61,930 bases of DNA, taken from positions 1-61,930 of the forward strand of contig CANJCM010000019.1 in assembly GCA_947472765.1 (NCBI GenBank), read 5' to 3'. The translations under genes and the position numbers were made by a program. Shown piece after piece: positions 18,645 to 27,756 of this stretch; position 1 is the stretch's first letter; each line of letters opens with the position of its first letter. The DNA comes from Opitutia bacterium. Lineage in GTDB: Bacteria > Verrucomicrobiota > Verrucomicrobiia > Opitutales > Opitutaceae. The notes below the pieces were generated by a model, which was not told the origin of the DNA, did no database searches, and saw nothing but the letters and a program-made list of their open reading frames with translations.

Positions 18645-18719
18645 GGGCGCGCACGAGGCGCGCCCCTACGATGCCGGCCGGAACGACAACCGTTGTAGGG
18701 GCGTGGCTCGTCCACGCCC
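18645..18719. repeat. REPIN-like inverted hairpin pair, family C
   Basis: Two hairpins face each other: GGGCGCGC-ACGAG-GCGCGCCC followed by CTAC (18645-18669), and GTAG followed by GGGCGTGG-CTCGT-CCACGCCC (18695-18719). The same unit appears at 27757-27823 and 52013-52123. It lies 39 bases after the DUF4254 stop; the remaining 140 bases to the next gene show nothing I recognise. Confidence 0.82.
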
Positions 18720-18861
18720 GAATCACCAACCGGACTTTTTAATCCGTCCGACCGCGCCACGGAAGGCGGGTCCACTATCTCCCCAACGACCGAATCGAAA
18801 CCCCAAAGCCTCCCACCCGCTGCCGCCGGCAGCCCAGGGAACGGCCGCCCCGGCCGTTCCC

Positions 18862-19572
18862 TTACATGCGAAACGCGATGATCGTCCCCGCCACGCCGAC
18901 GATCTCGGCGAAGCGGCCGATCTTGATCTGCTCGAAGATCGCCCGCGTCACTCCGTCGGCGCGGCTGCCGAAGTCATGAAACGCCATCACACCACCCCGT
19001 TTCACGTACGGCGCCCACGCCGCAATGTCAGCCCGGCAGGCGTCGTACGAGTGGTCGCCGTCGATGAAGATCAGATCAATCGTCCCCCGCCGGTCCGCGA
19101 GCGATCGCGAGGCCGCCAGCGAATCGCTCACGACCGGCTCCGCGCGAGACGAGAAACCGAGCGAGGCAAAATTCTCGCGGAAAATCTCCAGCGTGCTCTT
19201 CACGCCGAGTTGGCGAAAGTGACGGTTATACCAGGCCGCGTCCTCCCCGCAGGTCGACAGGCCCTGAAAATTGTCCACCGCGGCGATCTTCGCCTTCGTC
19301 CCTTTCAATCCGCCGGCGATAAAACACGTCGAGGCACCCATCCACGATCCCACCTCGATCACCTGCGCATCCGTCGGCAGGTCGCTTGCCAGTTGGAAGA
19401 GATACCCGCGCTCCGGAAAGCTGCCCATGTCGTCGGCCTTGAAGTGCCGCGCGATGCGATGGAACTCTTCCCAGTTTAAATCCGGCCGCCGTTTCTTCGC
19501 GCCACGAAGATAGCGACCGCATTTCTGCGCGAAGCGGACATCGCGAACGAGGGGCCAGTGCTTGAACGCCAT
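18862..19572 (-). CDS. Class I SAM-dependent methyltransferase (Methyltransf_24-like)
   Basis: 236 residues from ATG 19572 (MAFKHWPLVRDV); upstream in-frame codons overlap the divergent gene and are Arg-rich, so were not used. VIEVGSWMGASTCFI (71-85) is the SAM-binding loop, AAVDNF follows as the acidic ribose contact, and LIFIDGDHSYDACRADI with MAFHDFG form motifs typical of the methyltransferase-24 type found in polysaccharide clusters. It reads towards the DUF4254 gene and is divergent from the GT2 gene at 19685, inside a block of glycan genes. Acceptor unknown. Confidence 0.85.
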   Translation of the reverse strand: MAFKHWPLVRDVRFAQKCGRYLRGAKKRRPDLNWEEFHRIARHFKADDMGSFPERGYLFQLASDLPTDAQVIEVGSWMGASTCFIAGGLKGTKAKIAAVDNFQGLSTCGEDAAWYNRHFRQLGVKSTLEIFRENFASLGFSSRAEPVVSDSLAASRSLADRRGTIDLIFIDGDHSYDACRADIAAWAPYVKRGGVMAFHDFGSRADGVTRAIFEQIKIGRFAEIVGVAGTIIAFRM

Positions 19573-19684
19573 TGCCCGAGGGAATTCGGCCCGGACGGAG
19601 GCGGGAAGCTTTTTCTTCCGCCCGGTGGCGTGGCGCCTTCGGAATTGCCGCCCCAAGGTTTCGGCTCCCACTCTCCGACTCCGC

Positions 19685-20620
19685 GTGCATCCCGAGTCCA
19701 TTAAAGTCACGGTCGCCATCCCGACTTACAACCGGGCGGACTTTCTGCGACAGACGCTCACCGGCATCGCCGCCCAGCAGTTTCCGCGCGACCACTTTGA
19801 GGTCCTCGTCATCGACAACAACTCGACCGACCACACCAAAGCCGTCGTCGCCGAATTCGGGTTGGCGCGACCGGCCCCGCGGTACGTCCACGAGCCGAAG
19901 CAGGGACTCGACCATGCGCGCAATCGGGCGATCACCGAGGCGCGCGGTGACATCATCGTCTTTGGTGACGACGACATCCTCGTGCAGCCCGACTGGCTCG
20001 CGCAAATGGCCGTGGTTTTGCTGGCCGACACCGCCCACCGGATCGGTGCGGTGGGCGGAGAGGTCATTCCGGTTTTTCCTGACGGGCTGCCGGATTGGGT
20101 GCGGGAGTGGCACGCCCCTCTCGCCTTTCGCCCGGACACCGGCCCGCTCGAGGCCCGGCATTCGCCGATGGGTGCCAACCTCGCCTTTCCCCGCTGGGTG
20201 TTCACGGAACTGGGGCCGTTCCACACCGCGCTCGATCGATCGGCGGGAAATTATTTTTCCGGCGGCGATGCGGAGATGATCCGACGGGTTCGCGCCGCCG
20301 GCTTCAAAGTGTGGTTCTCGGCGGCCGCGGCTGTGCAGCATCAGATGCCCGCCAGCCGGACCACGTTTCGCTATGCGGCGCGGCATGCGTTCGACTCGGC
20401 CCGATCACGCGTGATCGATCGCGCCGGCCAGCCCGGAGCAGCGGGCTACCTGCTCGGCCGTTTCCTCGCAAACGTCGCGAAGACACTTGGTTTCGGATTA
20501 CTCGCCGCCGCGAACGCGCTCATCGCCCGCGGTGGCGCCGCGAAGAAGGCGCTCGTCCGCGCCTGGCGTTCCTGCGGCTACCTCTACCAAATCCCCCGCA
20601 GTCTCATCGGCAGAGTATGA
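19685..20620 (+). CDS. Glycosyltransferase family 2
   Basis: 311 residues from GTG 19685; the frame is open further upstream but that part overlaps the divergent methyltransferase. The GT-A core shows VAIPTYNRADF (10-20), VIDNNSTDHT for nucleotide binding, and the metal-binding FGDDD at 94-97. Later FSGGDAEMIRRVRAAGF supplies the acceptor-side ED-like motif. A C-terminal hydrophobic stretch (about 255-285) may associate with the membrane. Likely adds a sugar to LPS or a related glycan. A perfect 35-bp palindrome follows its stop codon. Confidence 0.88.
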   Translation: MHPESIKVTVAIPTYNRADFLRQTLTGIAAQQFPRDHFEVLVIDNNSTDHTKAVVAEFGLARPAPRYVHEPKQGLDHARNRAITEARGDIIVFGDDDILVQPDWLAQMAVVLLADTAHRIGAVGGEVIPVFPDGLPDWVREWHAPLAFRPDTGPLEARHSPMGANLAFPRWVFTELGPFHTALDRSAGNYFSGGDAEMIRRVRAAGFKVWFSAAAAVQHQMPASRTTFRYAARHAFDSARSRVIDRAGQPGAAGYLLGRFLANVAKTLGFGLLAAANALIARGGAAKKALVRAWRSCGYLYQIPRSLIGRV

Positions 20621-20632
20621 GGCGCACTGCCT

Positions 20633-20667
20633 AATATAGGTGCCGCGCGCCGCGCGGCACCTATATT
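20633..20667. repeat. Perfect 35-bp palindrome (17-bp arms)
   Basis: The arm ATATAGGTGCCGCGCG, extended by one A, and its exact complement are separated by a single C at 20650. It lies 12 bases after the GT2 stop and 46 before the next GT2 gene. With no T-run it may be a REP-type hairpin, an mRNA end or a protein-binding dyad. Confidence 0.85.
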
Positions 20668-20713
20668 TCGGCTTCCGCACCCGCCGTTACAGTCCATTAA
20701 GGAAGTTCTTCCC

Positions 20714-21499
20714 GTGGCCGCCGTCCTACCCCTCTCCGTCGTCATCGTCGCCAAAAACGAAGCCGGGAATCTGCCGCGCTGTCTCGCGAGCGTGCAGGGT
20801 TGGGTGGCGGAAATGATCGTGGTGCTCAACGACACCACCGATGCCAGCGAGGCGATCGCGCGTCAGGCGGGTGCGTCGGTCCACCATCGACCCTGGCAGG
20901 GCTATCGCGACACCAAGAATGCCGCGCTCGCCCTCGCGACCAACCCATGGGTGCTGTCACTCGATGCCGATGAGGAGGTTTCCCCCGCACTGCGGTCGGG
21001 GATCGCGACCTTCTTCGGCCGGCCCGACCGCGACCAGTTCGCCGGCGCGCGTTTTCCGCGGAAGGTTTGGTTCATCGATCGCTGGATCACGCACGGGGAT
21101 TGGTATCCGGACTGGAGCTGCCGGCTTTTTCAGTCGAGTCGCGCCCGCTGGGCGGGTGATGCGTTCGTGCACGAGAAGATCGAGTGCGACGGCCCGGTCG
21201 CGAAGCTGTCCGGGGATTTGCATCACTATTCTTTCCCGACGCTGACGAGCCACGTGAACAAGATTCCCCTCTTCGCCGATCTCTTCGTGCAACAGCAGCA
21301 CGCCCGTGGCCGGCACTTCTCGCTCGGGGCTGCGGTGCTGCGACCGGCGTGGAGATTTTTTCGCGGCTACGTGCTGCGGCGCGGGTTTCTCGACGGCTAC
21401 CCCGGATACTACATCGCTTGGGCGACCGCCTTCGGGGCCTTCGTCCGCTACAGCCGGCTCTACGAAGAGGAGCAAAGGCGCCAGCCGCGGGGCGAATGA
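20714..21499 (+). CDS. Glycosyltransferase family 2, WaaE/LgtF-like
   Basis: 261 residues from GTG 20714. LSVVIVAKNEAGNLPRCLAS opens the GT-A domain, VVLNDTTDAS follows, and LSLDADEEVS (82-91) carries the catalytic DxD. WYPDWSCRLFQSSRARWAGDAFVHEKIE and LHHYSFPTL are signatures of the LPS-core glucosyltransferase group (LgtF, WaaE). The last third (WRFFRGYVLRRGFLDGYPGYYIAW) is membrane-associated in relatives. It closes the glycan block that began with the ABC exporter and probably acts on the inner leaflet, building the LPS core. Confidence 0.88.
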   Translation: MAAVLPLSVVIVAKNEAGNLPRCLASVQGWVAEMIVVLNDTTDASEAIARQAGASVHHRPWQGYRDTKNAALALATNPWVLSLDADEEVSPALRSGIATFFGRPDRDQFAGARFPRKVWFIDRWITHGDWYPDWSCRLFQSSRARWAGDAFVHEKIECDGPVAKLSGDLHHYSFPTLTSHVNKIPLFADLFVQQQHARGRHFSLGAAVLRPAWRFFRGYVLRRGFLDGYPGYYIAWATAFGAFVRYSRLYEEEQRRQPRGE

Positions 21500-21527
21500 G
21501 ATTTGGGCTCCCACCCTGACTCCTCTT

Positions 21528-21602
21528 GTCATTCTGAGCGGAGCGAAGAATCCATGGGGTCGGTGTATGCTTTGGTGGATTCTTCGCTTCGCTCAGAATG
21601 AC
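21528..21602. repeat. Inverted repeat, GTCATTCTGAGCG family, compact copy
   Basis: The unit starting GTCATTCTGAGCGGAGCGAA (21528-21554) and its complement ending GCTCAGAATGAC (21576-21602) form a 27-bp stem with a 21-base loop. Same units as at 11068-11228. It lies 28 bases after the GT2 stop. Confidence 0.83.
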
Positions 21603-21677
21603 AAAGCGCCCGAATTCCGGGATCGCGACGACGACAATTTGCGTTCCCCCGCGCGGAATTGCCGTTAACTGATCCGC

Positions 21678-22073
21678 ATGCCTGAACCGGCCCACCAATT
21701 CAGCCGACTCGCCGAGGAGCTCGTCGGAGACTTGCGTGGCCTACCGTACAACGAACCGCGGCGCTCCCGACCCCGGCCGGCTCAACCGCTGTCCGCCGTC
21801 GTCGAGCAACTACTCCAGTTGCACCAAATCGGCCGGGAGTCGCCGGAGCAGACGATTCGCGATCACTGGCGGACCTTGGTGGATCCCAATGGCGGCAATG
21901 CCAATTCGTCGAATTCCCACCCGGCGCGCATCGAGCGGAACATGCTCACCGTCCTCGTGCCGCATTCCGTGGTTCGAAACGAACTGTTCCATCACCGCGC
22001 CGAAATCGTGGCCCGCATCAAGAAATTGCCCGGTTGCGGACATGTCAAAGCCCTCAATCTTCGCGCCGGCTGA
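21678..22073 (+). CDS. DUF721 (DciA-like) protein
   Basis: 131 residues, cytoplasmic. The second half fits DUF721: LTVLVPHSVVRNELFHHRAEIVARIKKLPGCGHVKALNLRAG is the conserved strand-helix-helix-strand pattern (about residues 89-131). The first half has a helix (LSAVVEQLLQLHQIG) and a variable segment. Members of this family include DciA, which helps load the replicative helicase DnaB, and many small uncharacterised versions. No clear operon partner; rpsO follows after 226 bases. Family call is moderately firm; function in replication is an inference. Confidence 0.72.
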   Translation: MPEPAHQFSRLAEELVGDLRGLPYNEPRRSRPRPAQPLSAVVEQLLQLHQIGRESPEQTIRDHWRTLVDPNGGNANSSNSHPARIERNMLTVLVPHSVVRNELFHHRAEIVARIKKLPGCGHVKALNLRAG

Positions 22074-22181
22074 GCGGCTCCAAACGAGGCAAATTTGCGC
22101 TTGCGCGCACCCGGGGACCTTCGGATTCTGGCCCCTTGCGTGAGTGGCAGTCCGTCGGTTGCGGATTGTCACCATGACTGG

Positions 22182-22198
22182 TCCCGCACCCTGCGGGA
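22182..22198 (+). promoter_or_regulatory. Hairpin in rpsO leader
   Basis: TCCCGCA-CCC-TGCGGGA forms a 7-bp stem about 100 bases before rpsO. S15 genes in several bacteria carry leader structures bound by S15 itself, so this may be an autoregulatory element; nothing else supports it. Confidence 0.3.
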
Positions 22199-22299
22199 TT
22201 GGAACGGTGATTCCGGCTCAATCCGATTTCCAGTCGGGCGGAGCGGGAAACACGGCGCCTCCCAAGGTGCCCTACAGTCGTGAATTAAACCACAAAACC

Positions 22300-22566
22300 A
22301 TGTCCACCACCGTCGTTAAACCCGAAATCATCGCAGAATACAAAATCCACGACAAGGATACCGGCTCGTCCGAAGTCCAGGTCGCGCTCCTGACCGCTCG
22401 AATCAATCATTTGACCGAGCATCTCCGCACGCACCGCAAGGATTTCCACTCCCGCCGCGGTCTCCTGCAGATGGCGTCCCGCCGTCGCAAGCTCCTCGAT
22501 TACCTCAAAAAGCACAACCTGCCGAAGTATACCGAGCTGCTGCAGAAGCTTAGCCTCCGTCGCTAA
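22300..22566 (+). CDS. rpsO: Ribosomal protein S15
   Basis: 88 residues, close to the usual 89. S15 binds the central domain of 16S rRNA early in 30S assembly. Recognised by [40 protein letters not shown] and the basic [13 protein letters not shown] stretch. ATG at 22300 gives the normal N-terminus. It is followed by a strong hairpin and then pnp, the classic rpsO-pnp order, where PNPase and S15 mRNA turnover are linked. Confidence 0.98.
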   Translation: MSTTVVKPEIIAEYKIHDKDTGSSEVQVALLTARINHLTEHLRTHRKDFHSRRGLLQMASRRRKLLDYLKKHNLPKYTELLQKLSLRR

Positions 22567-22578
22567 TCCCTTTCGTCT

Positions 22579-22608
22579 AACGGGCGACCCATCCGAGGGT
22601 CGCCCGTT
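22579..22608 (+). terminator. Stem-loop between rpsO and pnp
   Basis: Perfect 12-base arms (AACGGGCGACCC and its complement) with a 6-base loop start 12 bases after the rpsO stop. The following TTGTCGTT is only weakly T-rich, so termination may be partial, or the stem may be a processing site. Confidence 0.65.
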
Positions 22609-22865
22609 GTCGTTACGACACTCGAATCCAGACCGGGACATTTCCGCTTGCTGCCATCGCCCCGGGCGACGGGCACCAAACCGAAATCTCTCGCGTTTGA
22701 GCGAGCTGACCGAAGTGGGTTCGTAAGTTCCCCACCCGTGTGCGGCCTTCCCGGTCGCCGCTGCTTCCTACTTTTGGAAGCCCCCGGATCGTCCCCAGTC
22801 GCGCCGCGCTGGCCGGTCCGTTCTATCCGCCGCAGGCGCAATCCGTCCGTATCGTTCGAAAGCAA

Positions 22866-25076
22866 ATGAATCAGAAATACAATGTCACCGTGCCCGGCCT
22901 CGGGCTCACGTTCTCCACCGGTTCCATCGCCCAGCTCGCGGGCGGCGCCGTCAACGTCAATGTCGGCGAGACCAACGTCTTCGTCACCGCCTGCGCCGCG
23001 CAGACCATGCGCCCCGGCCAGGACTTCTTCCCCCTCACCTGCGACTATCGCGACAAGTACGCCGCCGCGGGCCGCTTCCCCGGTGGTTATTTCAAGCGCG
23101 AGGGTCGTCCTTCGGAACGCGAGATCCTGATCTCCCGCCTCTGCGATCGCCCCTGCCGCCCGCTCTTCCCCGAGGGTTTCCTCAATGAAGTGCAGATCAT
23201 CGGCCAGCTCATGTCGGCCGACTTGGTCAACGACTCCGACATCGCGATGGTCAACGGCGCCAGCGCCGCCCTCGCCATCTCCGACATTCCGTGGAACGGG
23301 CCGATCGGCTGCGTCCGCGTTGCCCTGATCGAGGACAAGTTCGTCGCCAACCCGACGATCGAGCAGATGTACTCCTCGTCCCTCGACCTGATCTACGTCG
23401 GCAATTCCAAGGACATGCTGATGATCGAAGGCTCCGCGGATCAAATCTCCGAGGAGAAGTTCATCGAGGCCCTCGCCTTCGGCCACGAGTCCATCCAGCC
23501 GATCATTGCGGCGATCAAGGAACTCGTCGCCCTCGCCGGCAAGCCCAAGGCCACCTTCAAGCTCATCGGCGCCACCCCGGAGGCCCGCGCCATCATTGAG
23601 CGCGTCGTCCCCGCGGAACGCGTTTCGGCCGCCATCTTCGGCTTCGAGAAGAACGTCCGCTCGGCCAATGTGAAGCTGCTCAAGGAGGAGGCCAAGGCCG
23701 CCCTCCTCGCCGAACTCGGTGAAGGCAAGTTCACCGACGTCGACCTCAACGTCGTGTTCGAGGATCTTCAATACAAGGCCTACCGCGCCACCGTCCTCGC
23801 CAAGGGCACCCGCTCCGACCATCGCGATGCGAAGTCCCTCCGCCCGCTGCAGGCGCAGGTCGGCGTCCTCCCCCGCGTCCATGGTTCCGCCATGTTCCAG
23901 CGCGGCGACACGCAGAACATCGCCATCGTCACCCTCGGACCGACGAAGGAAGCCCAGGACATGGACGGTCTCACCGGCGGCGTCACGTCGAAGAGCTTCA
24001 TCCTCCATTACAACTTCCCGCCGTTCTCGGTCGGCGAAGCCGGTCGTTTCATCGGTCCCGGCCGCCGCGAAATCGGTCACGGTGCCCTCGCCGAGCGTTC
24101 GCTCGTGCCGGTGCTCCCGCCGGAAGATGCGTTCCCCTATTCGATCCGCGTCGTCTCCGAGATCATGGCCTCCAACGGCTCGACCTCGATGGCCTCGATT
24201 TGCGGTGGCTGCCTGGCGCTCATGGACGCCGGCGTGCCGATCATTGCGCCGGTCGCCGGCATTTCCTGCGGTCTGATGACCGAGATGGCAGCCGACGGCA
24301 CCATCACGAAATGGACCACCATTACCGACATCCTCGGTGAGGAGGATCATTTCGGCGACATGGACTTCAAGGTGGCCGGTACGACCAAGGGCATCACGGG
24401 CTTCCAGCTCGATCTGAAGATCAACGGCCTGCCGTTCGAAATCGCCAAGACCGCGATCTTCCAGGCTCGCGACGCCCGGATCGAAATCCTTCGCGTCATG
24501 CTCGCCTCGCTCCCCGCGCCGCGCGCCGACCTCAGCAAGTTCGCCCCCCGCATCCAGACGATCCAGATCGATCCCGAAAAGATCGGCCTGCTCATCGGAC
24601 CGGGCGGCAAGACGATCCGCCGCATCACGGAAACGACCGGCGCGCAGATCGACATCGCCGAGGACGACTCCGGCAAGGTGTTCATCTACTCGAACAATGC
24701 CGACGCGATGAACCGCGCCGTGCAGGAAATCGACGGCCTCTGCGGCGGCGGTGGCGGTCCTGGTGGCGGTGGTGGCGGCGCGCCGATCGAGACCGGCAAG
24801 CTCTATCACGGCCGCGTCACCGGCATCAAAGACTTCGGCTGCTTCGTCGAGTGCACCCCTGGCAAGGAAGGCCTGGTTCACATCAGCGAACTCGCCGACT
24901 TCCGGGTGCGCCGCACCGAGGACGTCGTGAAGATGGGCGAGATGATCTGGGTCAAGTGCGTCGGCATCGACGAGCGTTCCGGCAAGGTCCGCCTCTCGCG
25001 CAAGGCCGCGATGAAGGAGATGGAAGGCCAGAAGCCCGCCGGCGGCGCCCCCGAGGCCGCTCCCGCGGCGCAGTAA
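22866..25076 (+). CDS. pnp: Polyribonucleotide nucleotidyltransferase (PNPase)
   Basis: 736 residues, phosphorolytic 3'-5' exoribonuclease of RNA decay. Domains in order: first RNase PH (about 1-225), a helical linker, second RNase PH (about 310-540, with [20 protein letters not shown]), KH (about 553-620, [17 protein letters not shown]) and S1 (about 640-715, [14 protein letters not shown]). ATG at 22866 matches the family N-terminus [14 protein letters not shown] Gly-rich linker ([12 protein letters not shown], about 626-637) separates KH from S1 and is longer than in most PNPases. It has its own terminator downstream. Earlier in-frame codons are not used. Confidence 0.97.
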   Translation: MNQKYNVTVPGLGLTFSTGSIAQLAGGAVNVNVGETNVFVTACAAQTMRPGQDFFPLTCDYRDKYAAAGRFPGGYFKREGRPSEREILISRLCDRPCRPLFPEGFLNEVQIIGQLMSADLVNDSDIAMVNGASAALAISDIPWNGPIGCVRVALIEDKFVANPTIEQMYSSSLDLIYVGNSKDMLMIEGSADQISEEKFIEALAFGHESIQPIIAAIKELVALAGKPKATFKLIGATPEARAIIERVVPAERVSAAIFGFEKNVRSANVKLLKEEAKAALLAELGEGKFTDVDLNVVFEDLQYKAYRATVLAKGTRSDHRDAKSLRPLQAQVGVLPRVHGSAMFQRGDTQNIAIVTLGPTKEAQDMDGLTGGVTSKSFILHYNFPPFSVGEAGRFIGPGRREIGHGALAERSLVPVLPPEDAFPYSIRVVSEIMASNGSTSMASICGGCLALMDAGVPIIAPVAGISCGLMTEMAADGTITKWTTITDILGEEDHFGDMDFKVAGTTKGITGFQLDLKINGLPFEIAKTAIFQARDARIEILRVMLASLPAPRADLSKFAPRIQTIQIDPEKIGLLIGPGGKTIRRITETTGAQIDIAEDDSGKVFIYSNNADAMNRAVQEIDGLCGGGGGPGGGGGGAPIETGKLYHGRVTGIKDFGCFVECTPGKEGLVHISELADFRVRRTEDVVKMGEMIWVKCVGIDERSGKVRLSRKAAMKEMEGQKPAGGAPEAAPAAQ

Positions 25077-25103
25077 CGCCTCCATTCCCTCCGCCAGATT
25101 TTC

Positions 25104-25133
25104 AAGCCGCGACTTCGGTCGCGGCTTTTTTTT
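25104..25133 (+). terminator. Intrinsic terminator after pnp
   Basis: AAGCCGCGAC-TTCG-GTCGCGGCTT, a stable UUCG-capped stem, is followed by a run of Ts to 25133. Textbook rho-independent terminator 28 bases after the pnp stop. Confidence 0.95.
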
Positions 25134-25203
25134 GGCCGGATGGCGCGCGTTCGCTCCGTAAAATTCTTTTGCGCCGGGCCGTGGTTCCTGCGGCGCTGGG
25201 AGG

Positions 25204-25983
25204 ATGCGTTTTCTGGTGACCAACGATGACGGCATCGAGAGTGTCTTCCTCCACGAACTGGTGCACGCGCTGCGCGCCGCCAGTCATGAGGTCTACGTCG
25301 TCGCGCCCAAGCGGGAGCAAAGCTGGATCGGCGCGGCGAAATCGCGCAACCGGCCAGTCCACGTCGCCGCGGCCGACTGCGGACTGGGTTGCCCGACCTG
25401 GATCGCCGACGGCACGCCCTGCGACGCGGTGAACATTGCGATCGACCATCTGCTGGCGCGCGATCTGAAGATCGATGCGGTGCTCAGCGGCATCAACGTC
25501 GGTCTGAATGTCTCCCTCGGTTTCATCATCGCGAGCGGCACCATCGCCGGCGCCTGGGAAGGCGCGCTCCATGGCCTCCCGGCCATCGCCTTTTCCCAAG
25601 ACATGAGCCCGGCGCTCTTCGATGAATTCAAGGCCGCCGGCGGTCGCCCCACTCCGGCACTGCAGACGCAAGTACGGATCTCAGCCGCCCATGCCGCCCG
25701 GCTCGCGCCCCAGTTCACGGCGGCCACGCTCCCGCGCAGCTTCATCGTCCACAACGTCAACTTCCCGATGCAGTGCCGACCGGACACCCCGGTGCAGCGC
25801 ACGGTACCGGCGCGTGTCGTGGTTCCCGGGTTGTTCACTCCGGCCGCCGACGATGGCACGCACCGTTTGATTTTCCGGCTGGGCGACGACCTGTCACCAC
25901 CCGAACCGATGACCGACCGCAGCGCACTCGCGGCCGGGTTCATCAGCCACACGGTGCTCGATTACAAGATGCTCGGCCACTGA
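25204..25983 (+). CDS. surE: 5'/3'-nucleotidase SurE
   Basis: 259 residues. SurE removes phosphate from nucleoside monophosphates and is a stationary-phase survival protein. The N-terminal MRFLVTNDDGI has the metal-binding D8-D9, AVLSGINVGLNV carries the conserved Asn/Ser ligands, and ASGTIAGAWEGALHGLPAIAFSQ is the family signature, with Ala-Ser where many have Tyr-Ser. A KREQSW loop replaces the common RxQSG. It is a single gene after the pnp terminator and convergent with a lipoprotein gene only 15 bases away. Confidence 0.93.
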   Translation: MRFLVTNDDGIESVFLHELVHALRAASHEVYVVAPKREQSWIGAAKSRNRPVHVAAADCGLGCPTWIADGTPCDAVNIAIDHLLARDLKIDAVLSGINVGLNVSLGFIIASGTIAGAWEGALHGLPAIAFSQDMSPALFDEFKAAGGRPTPALQTQVRISAAHAARLAPQFTAATLPRSFIVHNVNFPMQCRPDTPVQRTVPARVVVPGLFTPAADDGTHRLIFRLGDDLSPPEPMTDRSALAAGFISHTVLDYKMLGH

Positions 25984-25998
25984 AGCCGGCCCGCCAGA

Positions 25999-26580
25999 TC
26001 AAGGAACCGGGCTGTCCGCCTTGTAGACGACGCCATTCCGGAAAACGACTTCCTTCACGTCGGGCGGAGTCGGCCCGCTGACCATGACCGGGCCGCCCAT
26101 CCCGGCCCGGGGATAACCACCTCCGGGGTAGCCCATGCCGCCACCCGGGTAACCCATGCCACCGCCTGGATAGCCCATCCCGCCGCCGCCGATTCCAACG
26201 CCACCGCCGAGCACGCCGCCGTTGCCAACGGCCACGCCGATGCTCGGGCGGTTGCCACCATAAACGCCGCCCGCCGGGTAGCTCGCCCCATTCGGATAAA
26301 GAACGCTGCCGTCGTCGCCGCCGGACTTGTACACCCACACTTCATTGCCCGGTCCGCCCTGGGACTCGATTTCGGTGGGGCGACCCCACGCAACCTCGAC
26401 CATTTCAGGCGTCATGCCCTGCTCGACCTTGCCGTCGAGAATCGACTGACGCACTTCGACCGGCCACGTCTCGTACGCATCGCGGTTGCGATCGATACGC
26501 GACATTTGGGAGGAAGCGCAGCCAGCCATCAGGATAATCGCCAGCGCACCGAGGACCGAAACGGGGGAACTACGGCTCAT
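25999..26580 (-). CDS. Lipoprotein with Gly/Tyr/Met-rich repeats
   Basis: 193 residues from ATG 26580. The signal ends in the lipobox LMAGC (Cys21), so it is a lipoprotein. Residues 40-90 (VEQGMTPEMVEVAWGRPTEIE, then VWVYKS) resemble the small BamE/SmpA-like fold seen in many outer-membrane lipoproteins. After that comes a low-complexity region with GGMGYPG in three tandem copies. The C-terminus (VKEVVFRNGVVYKAD) looks like the last strand of the fold, so the Gly-rich part would be a loop inserted into it. Function unknown. Confidence 0.8.
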   Translation of the reverse strand: MSRSSPVSVLGALAIILMAGCASSQMSRIDRNRDAYETWPVEVRQSILDGKVEQGMTPEMVEVAWGRPTEIESQGGPGNEVWVYKSGGDDGSVLYPNGASYPAGGVYGGNRPSIGVAVGNGGVLGGGVGIGGGGMGYPGGGMGYPGGGMGYPGGGYPRAGMGGPVMVSGPTPPDVKEVVFRNGVVYKADSPVP

Positions 26581-26745
26581 GGTGGGCGCGACCATACACC
26601 GATCGGGTCGCAGGTAAAGTTAGCCGTTTGAGTTTACCGTAACGGGCTGGCCAGGCTGCCGCCGAATTGCAATCACGGGATACGTGGCGGCCGGGAGTCG
26701 GCCCGTTGACAGCGATCGCCGCCGATCCCTAATGTCGCCTCTTCT

Positions 26746-27726
26746 ATGGAAGCCCCGGCCTACGTGTTGGAGTTTGAAAAGCCGTTGCGCGAACTCGCGA
26801 AGCAGCTCGACGACCTGCGCCAGCGTTCGATCGAGACGAACGTGGACCTCGCCAGCGAAATCCAGGCGATCGAAAAGAAAATCGATACGACCCGCCGGGA
26901 GATCTACTCGAACCTGACGCCCTGGCAGAAGGTCCAGATCGCCCGCCACCCGAAGCGGCCCTACGCGCTCGACTACATCGAGGCGGTTTGCACGGGCTTC
27001 CAGGAGCTTCACGGCGACCGCCAATTCAACGACGACCGCGCCATCATCGGCGGCACGGCGTTTTTCAACGGCGATGCCGTCATGCTCATCGTCCAGCAGA
27101 AAGGCCGTGATCCCAAGGAGCGGATCGTGCGCAACTTTGGCATGCCGCAGCCCGAGGGTTACCGGAAGGCACTGCGCCTCGCGCGACTGGCCGAGAAGTT
27201 TCGCCTGCCGCTGCTGACCTTTATCGACACCCCGGGAGCGTTTCCGGGCGTCGAGTCCGAAGCCCGTCACGTTTCAGAAGCCATCGCGGTCAACCTCCGC
27301 GAGTTTGCCATGCTGCGCACACCCTCGCTTTCCGTTGTAGTCGGCGAAGGCGGTTCCGGAGGCGCGCTCGGCATCGGGGTGACGGATCGGGTGCTGATGT
27401 TTGAAAACAGCTATTACTCGGTCATCACTCCCGAGGGCTGCGCGGCGATCCTCTGGAAGGATGGCGCCGCCGCCCCGAAGGCCGCCGAGGCCTTGAAGGT
27501 CAGCGCGGATCATCTCGAGAAGCTGGGCGTGGCGGACGAGGTCATCCCCGAGCCGCCGGGCGGGGCTCACAACGATCCCGCGCAGGCGGCGGCCGCCCTC
27601 AAGTACGCGCTGCAGAAGCATCTCAACGATCTGCGAGCCCTGAATCTCGATCAGCTCGTCGACGCGCGGTACGAGCGCTATCGCCACCTCGGCGTTTACG
27701 AGGAAGCCGGCGCGGTGCGCAGCTAG
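26746..27726 (+). CDS. accA: Acetyl-CoA carboxylase carboxyltransferase subunit alpha
   Basis: 326 residues, usual length. With AccD it forms the carboxyltransferase that makes malonyl-CoA, the first step of fatty-acid synthesis. Recognised by LEFEKPLRELAKQLDDLR, TPWQKVQIARHPKRPYALDYI, FIDTPGAFPGVESEARHVSEAI and the oxyanion region VVGEGGSGGALGIGV, with VITPEGCAAILWKD after it. ATG at 26746 gives the standard start. It stands alone, with a family C repeat pair 30 bases downstream; accD is not in the window. Confidence 0.97.
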   Translation: MEAPAYVLEFEKPLRELAKQLDDLRQRSIETNVDLASEIQAIEKKIDTTRREIYSNLTPWQKVQIARHPKRPYALDYIEAVCTGFQELHGDRQFNDDRAIIGGTAFFNGDAVMLIVQQKGRDPKERIVRNFGMPQPEGYRKALRLARLAEKFRLPLLTFIDTPGAFPGVESEARHVSEAIAVNLREFAMLRTPSLSVVVGEGGSGGALGIGVTDRVLMFENSYYSVITPEGCAAILWKDGAAAPKAAEALKVSADHLEKLGVADEVIPEPPGGAHNDPAQAAAALKYALQKHLNDLRALNLDQLVDARYERYRHLGVYEEAGAVRS

Positions 27727-27756
27727 AGCGGGTTAAAGAATGCCGTAGTCAGATTT

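Noticed and set aside
22563-25235. Very long open frame on the minus strand opposite pnp and surE start
   Set aside because: Antisense of a certain gene in GC-rich DNA; its residues (Gly/Asp/Arg/Ala-rich) match no family and there is no domain pattern.
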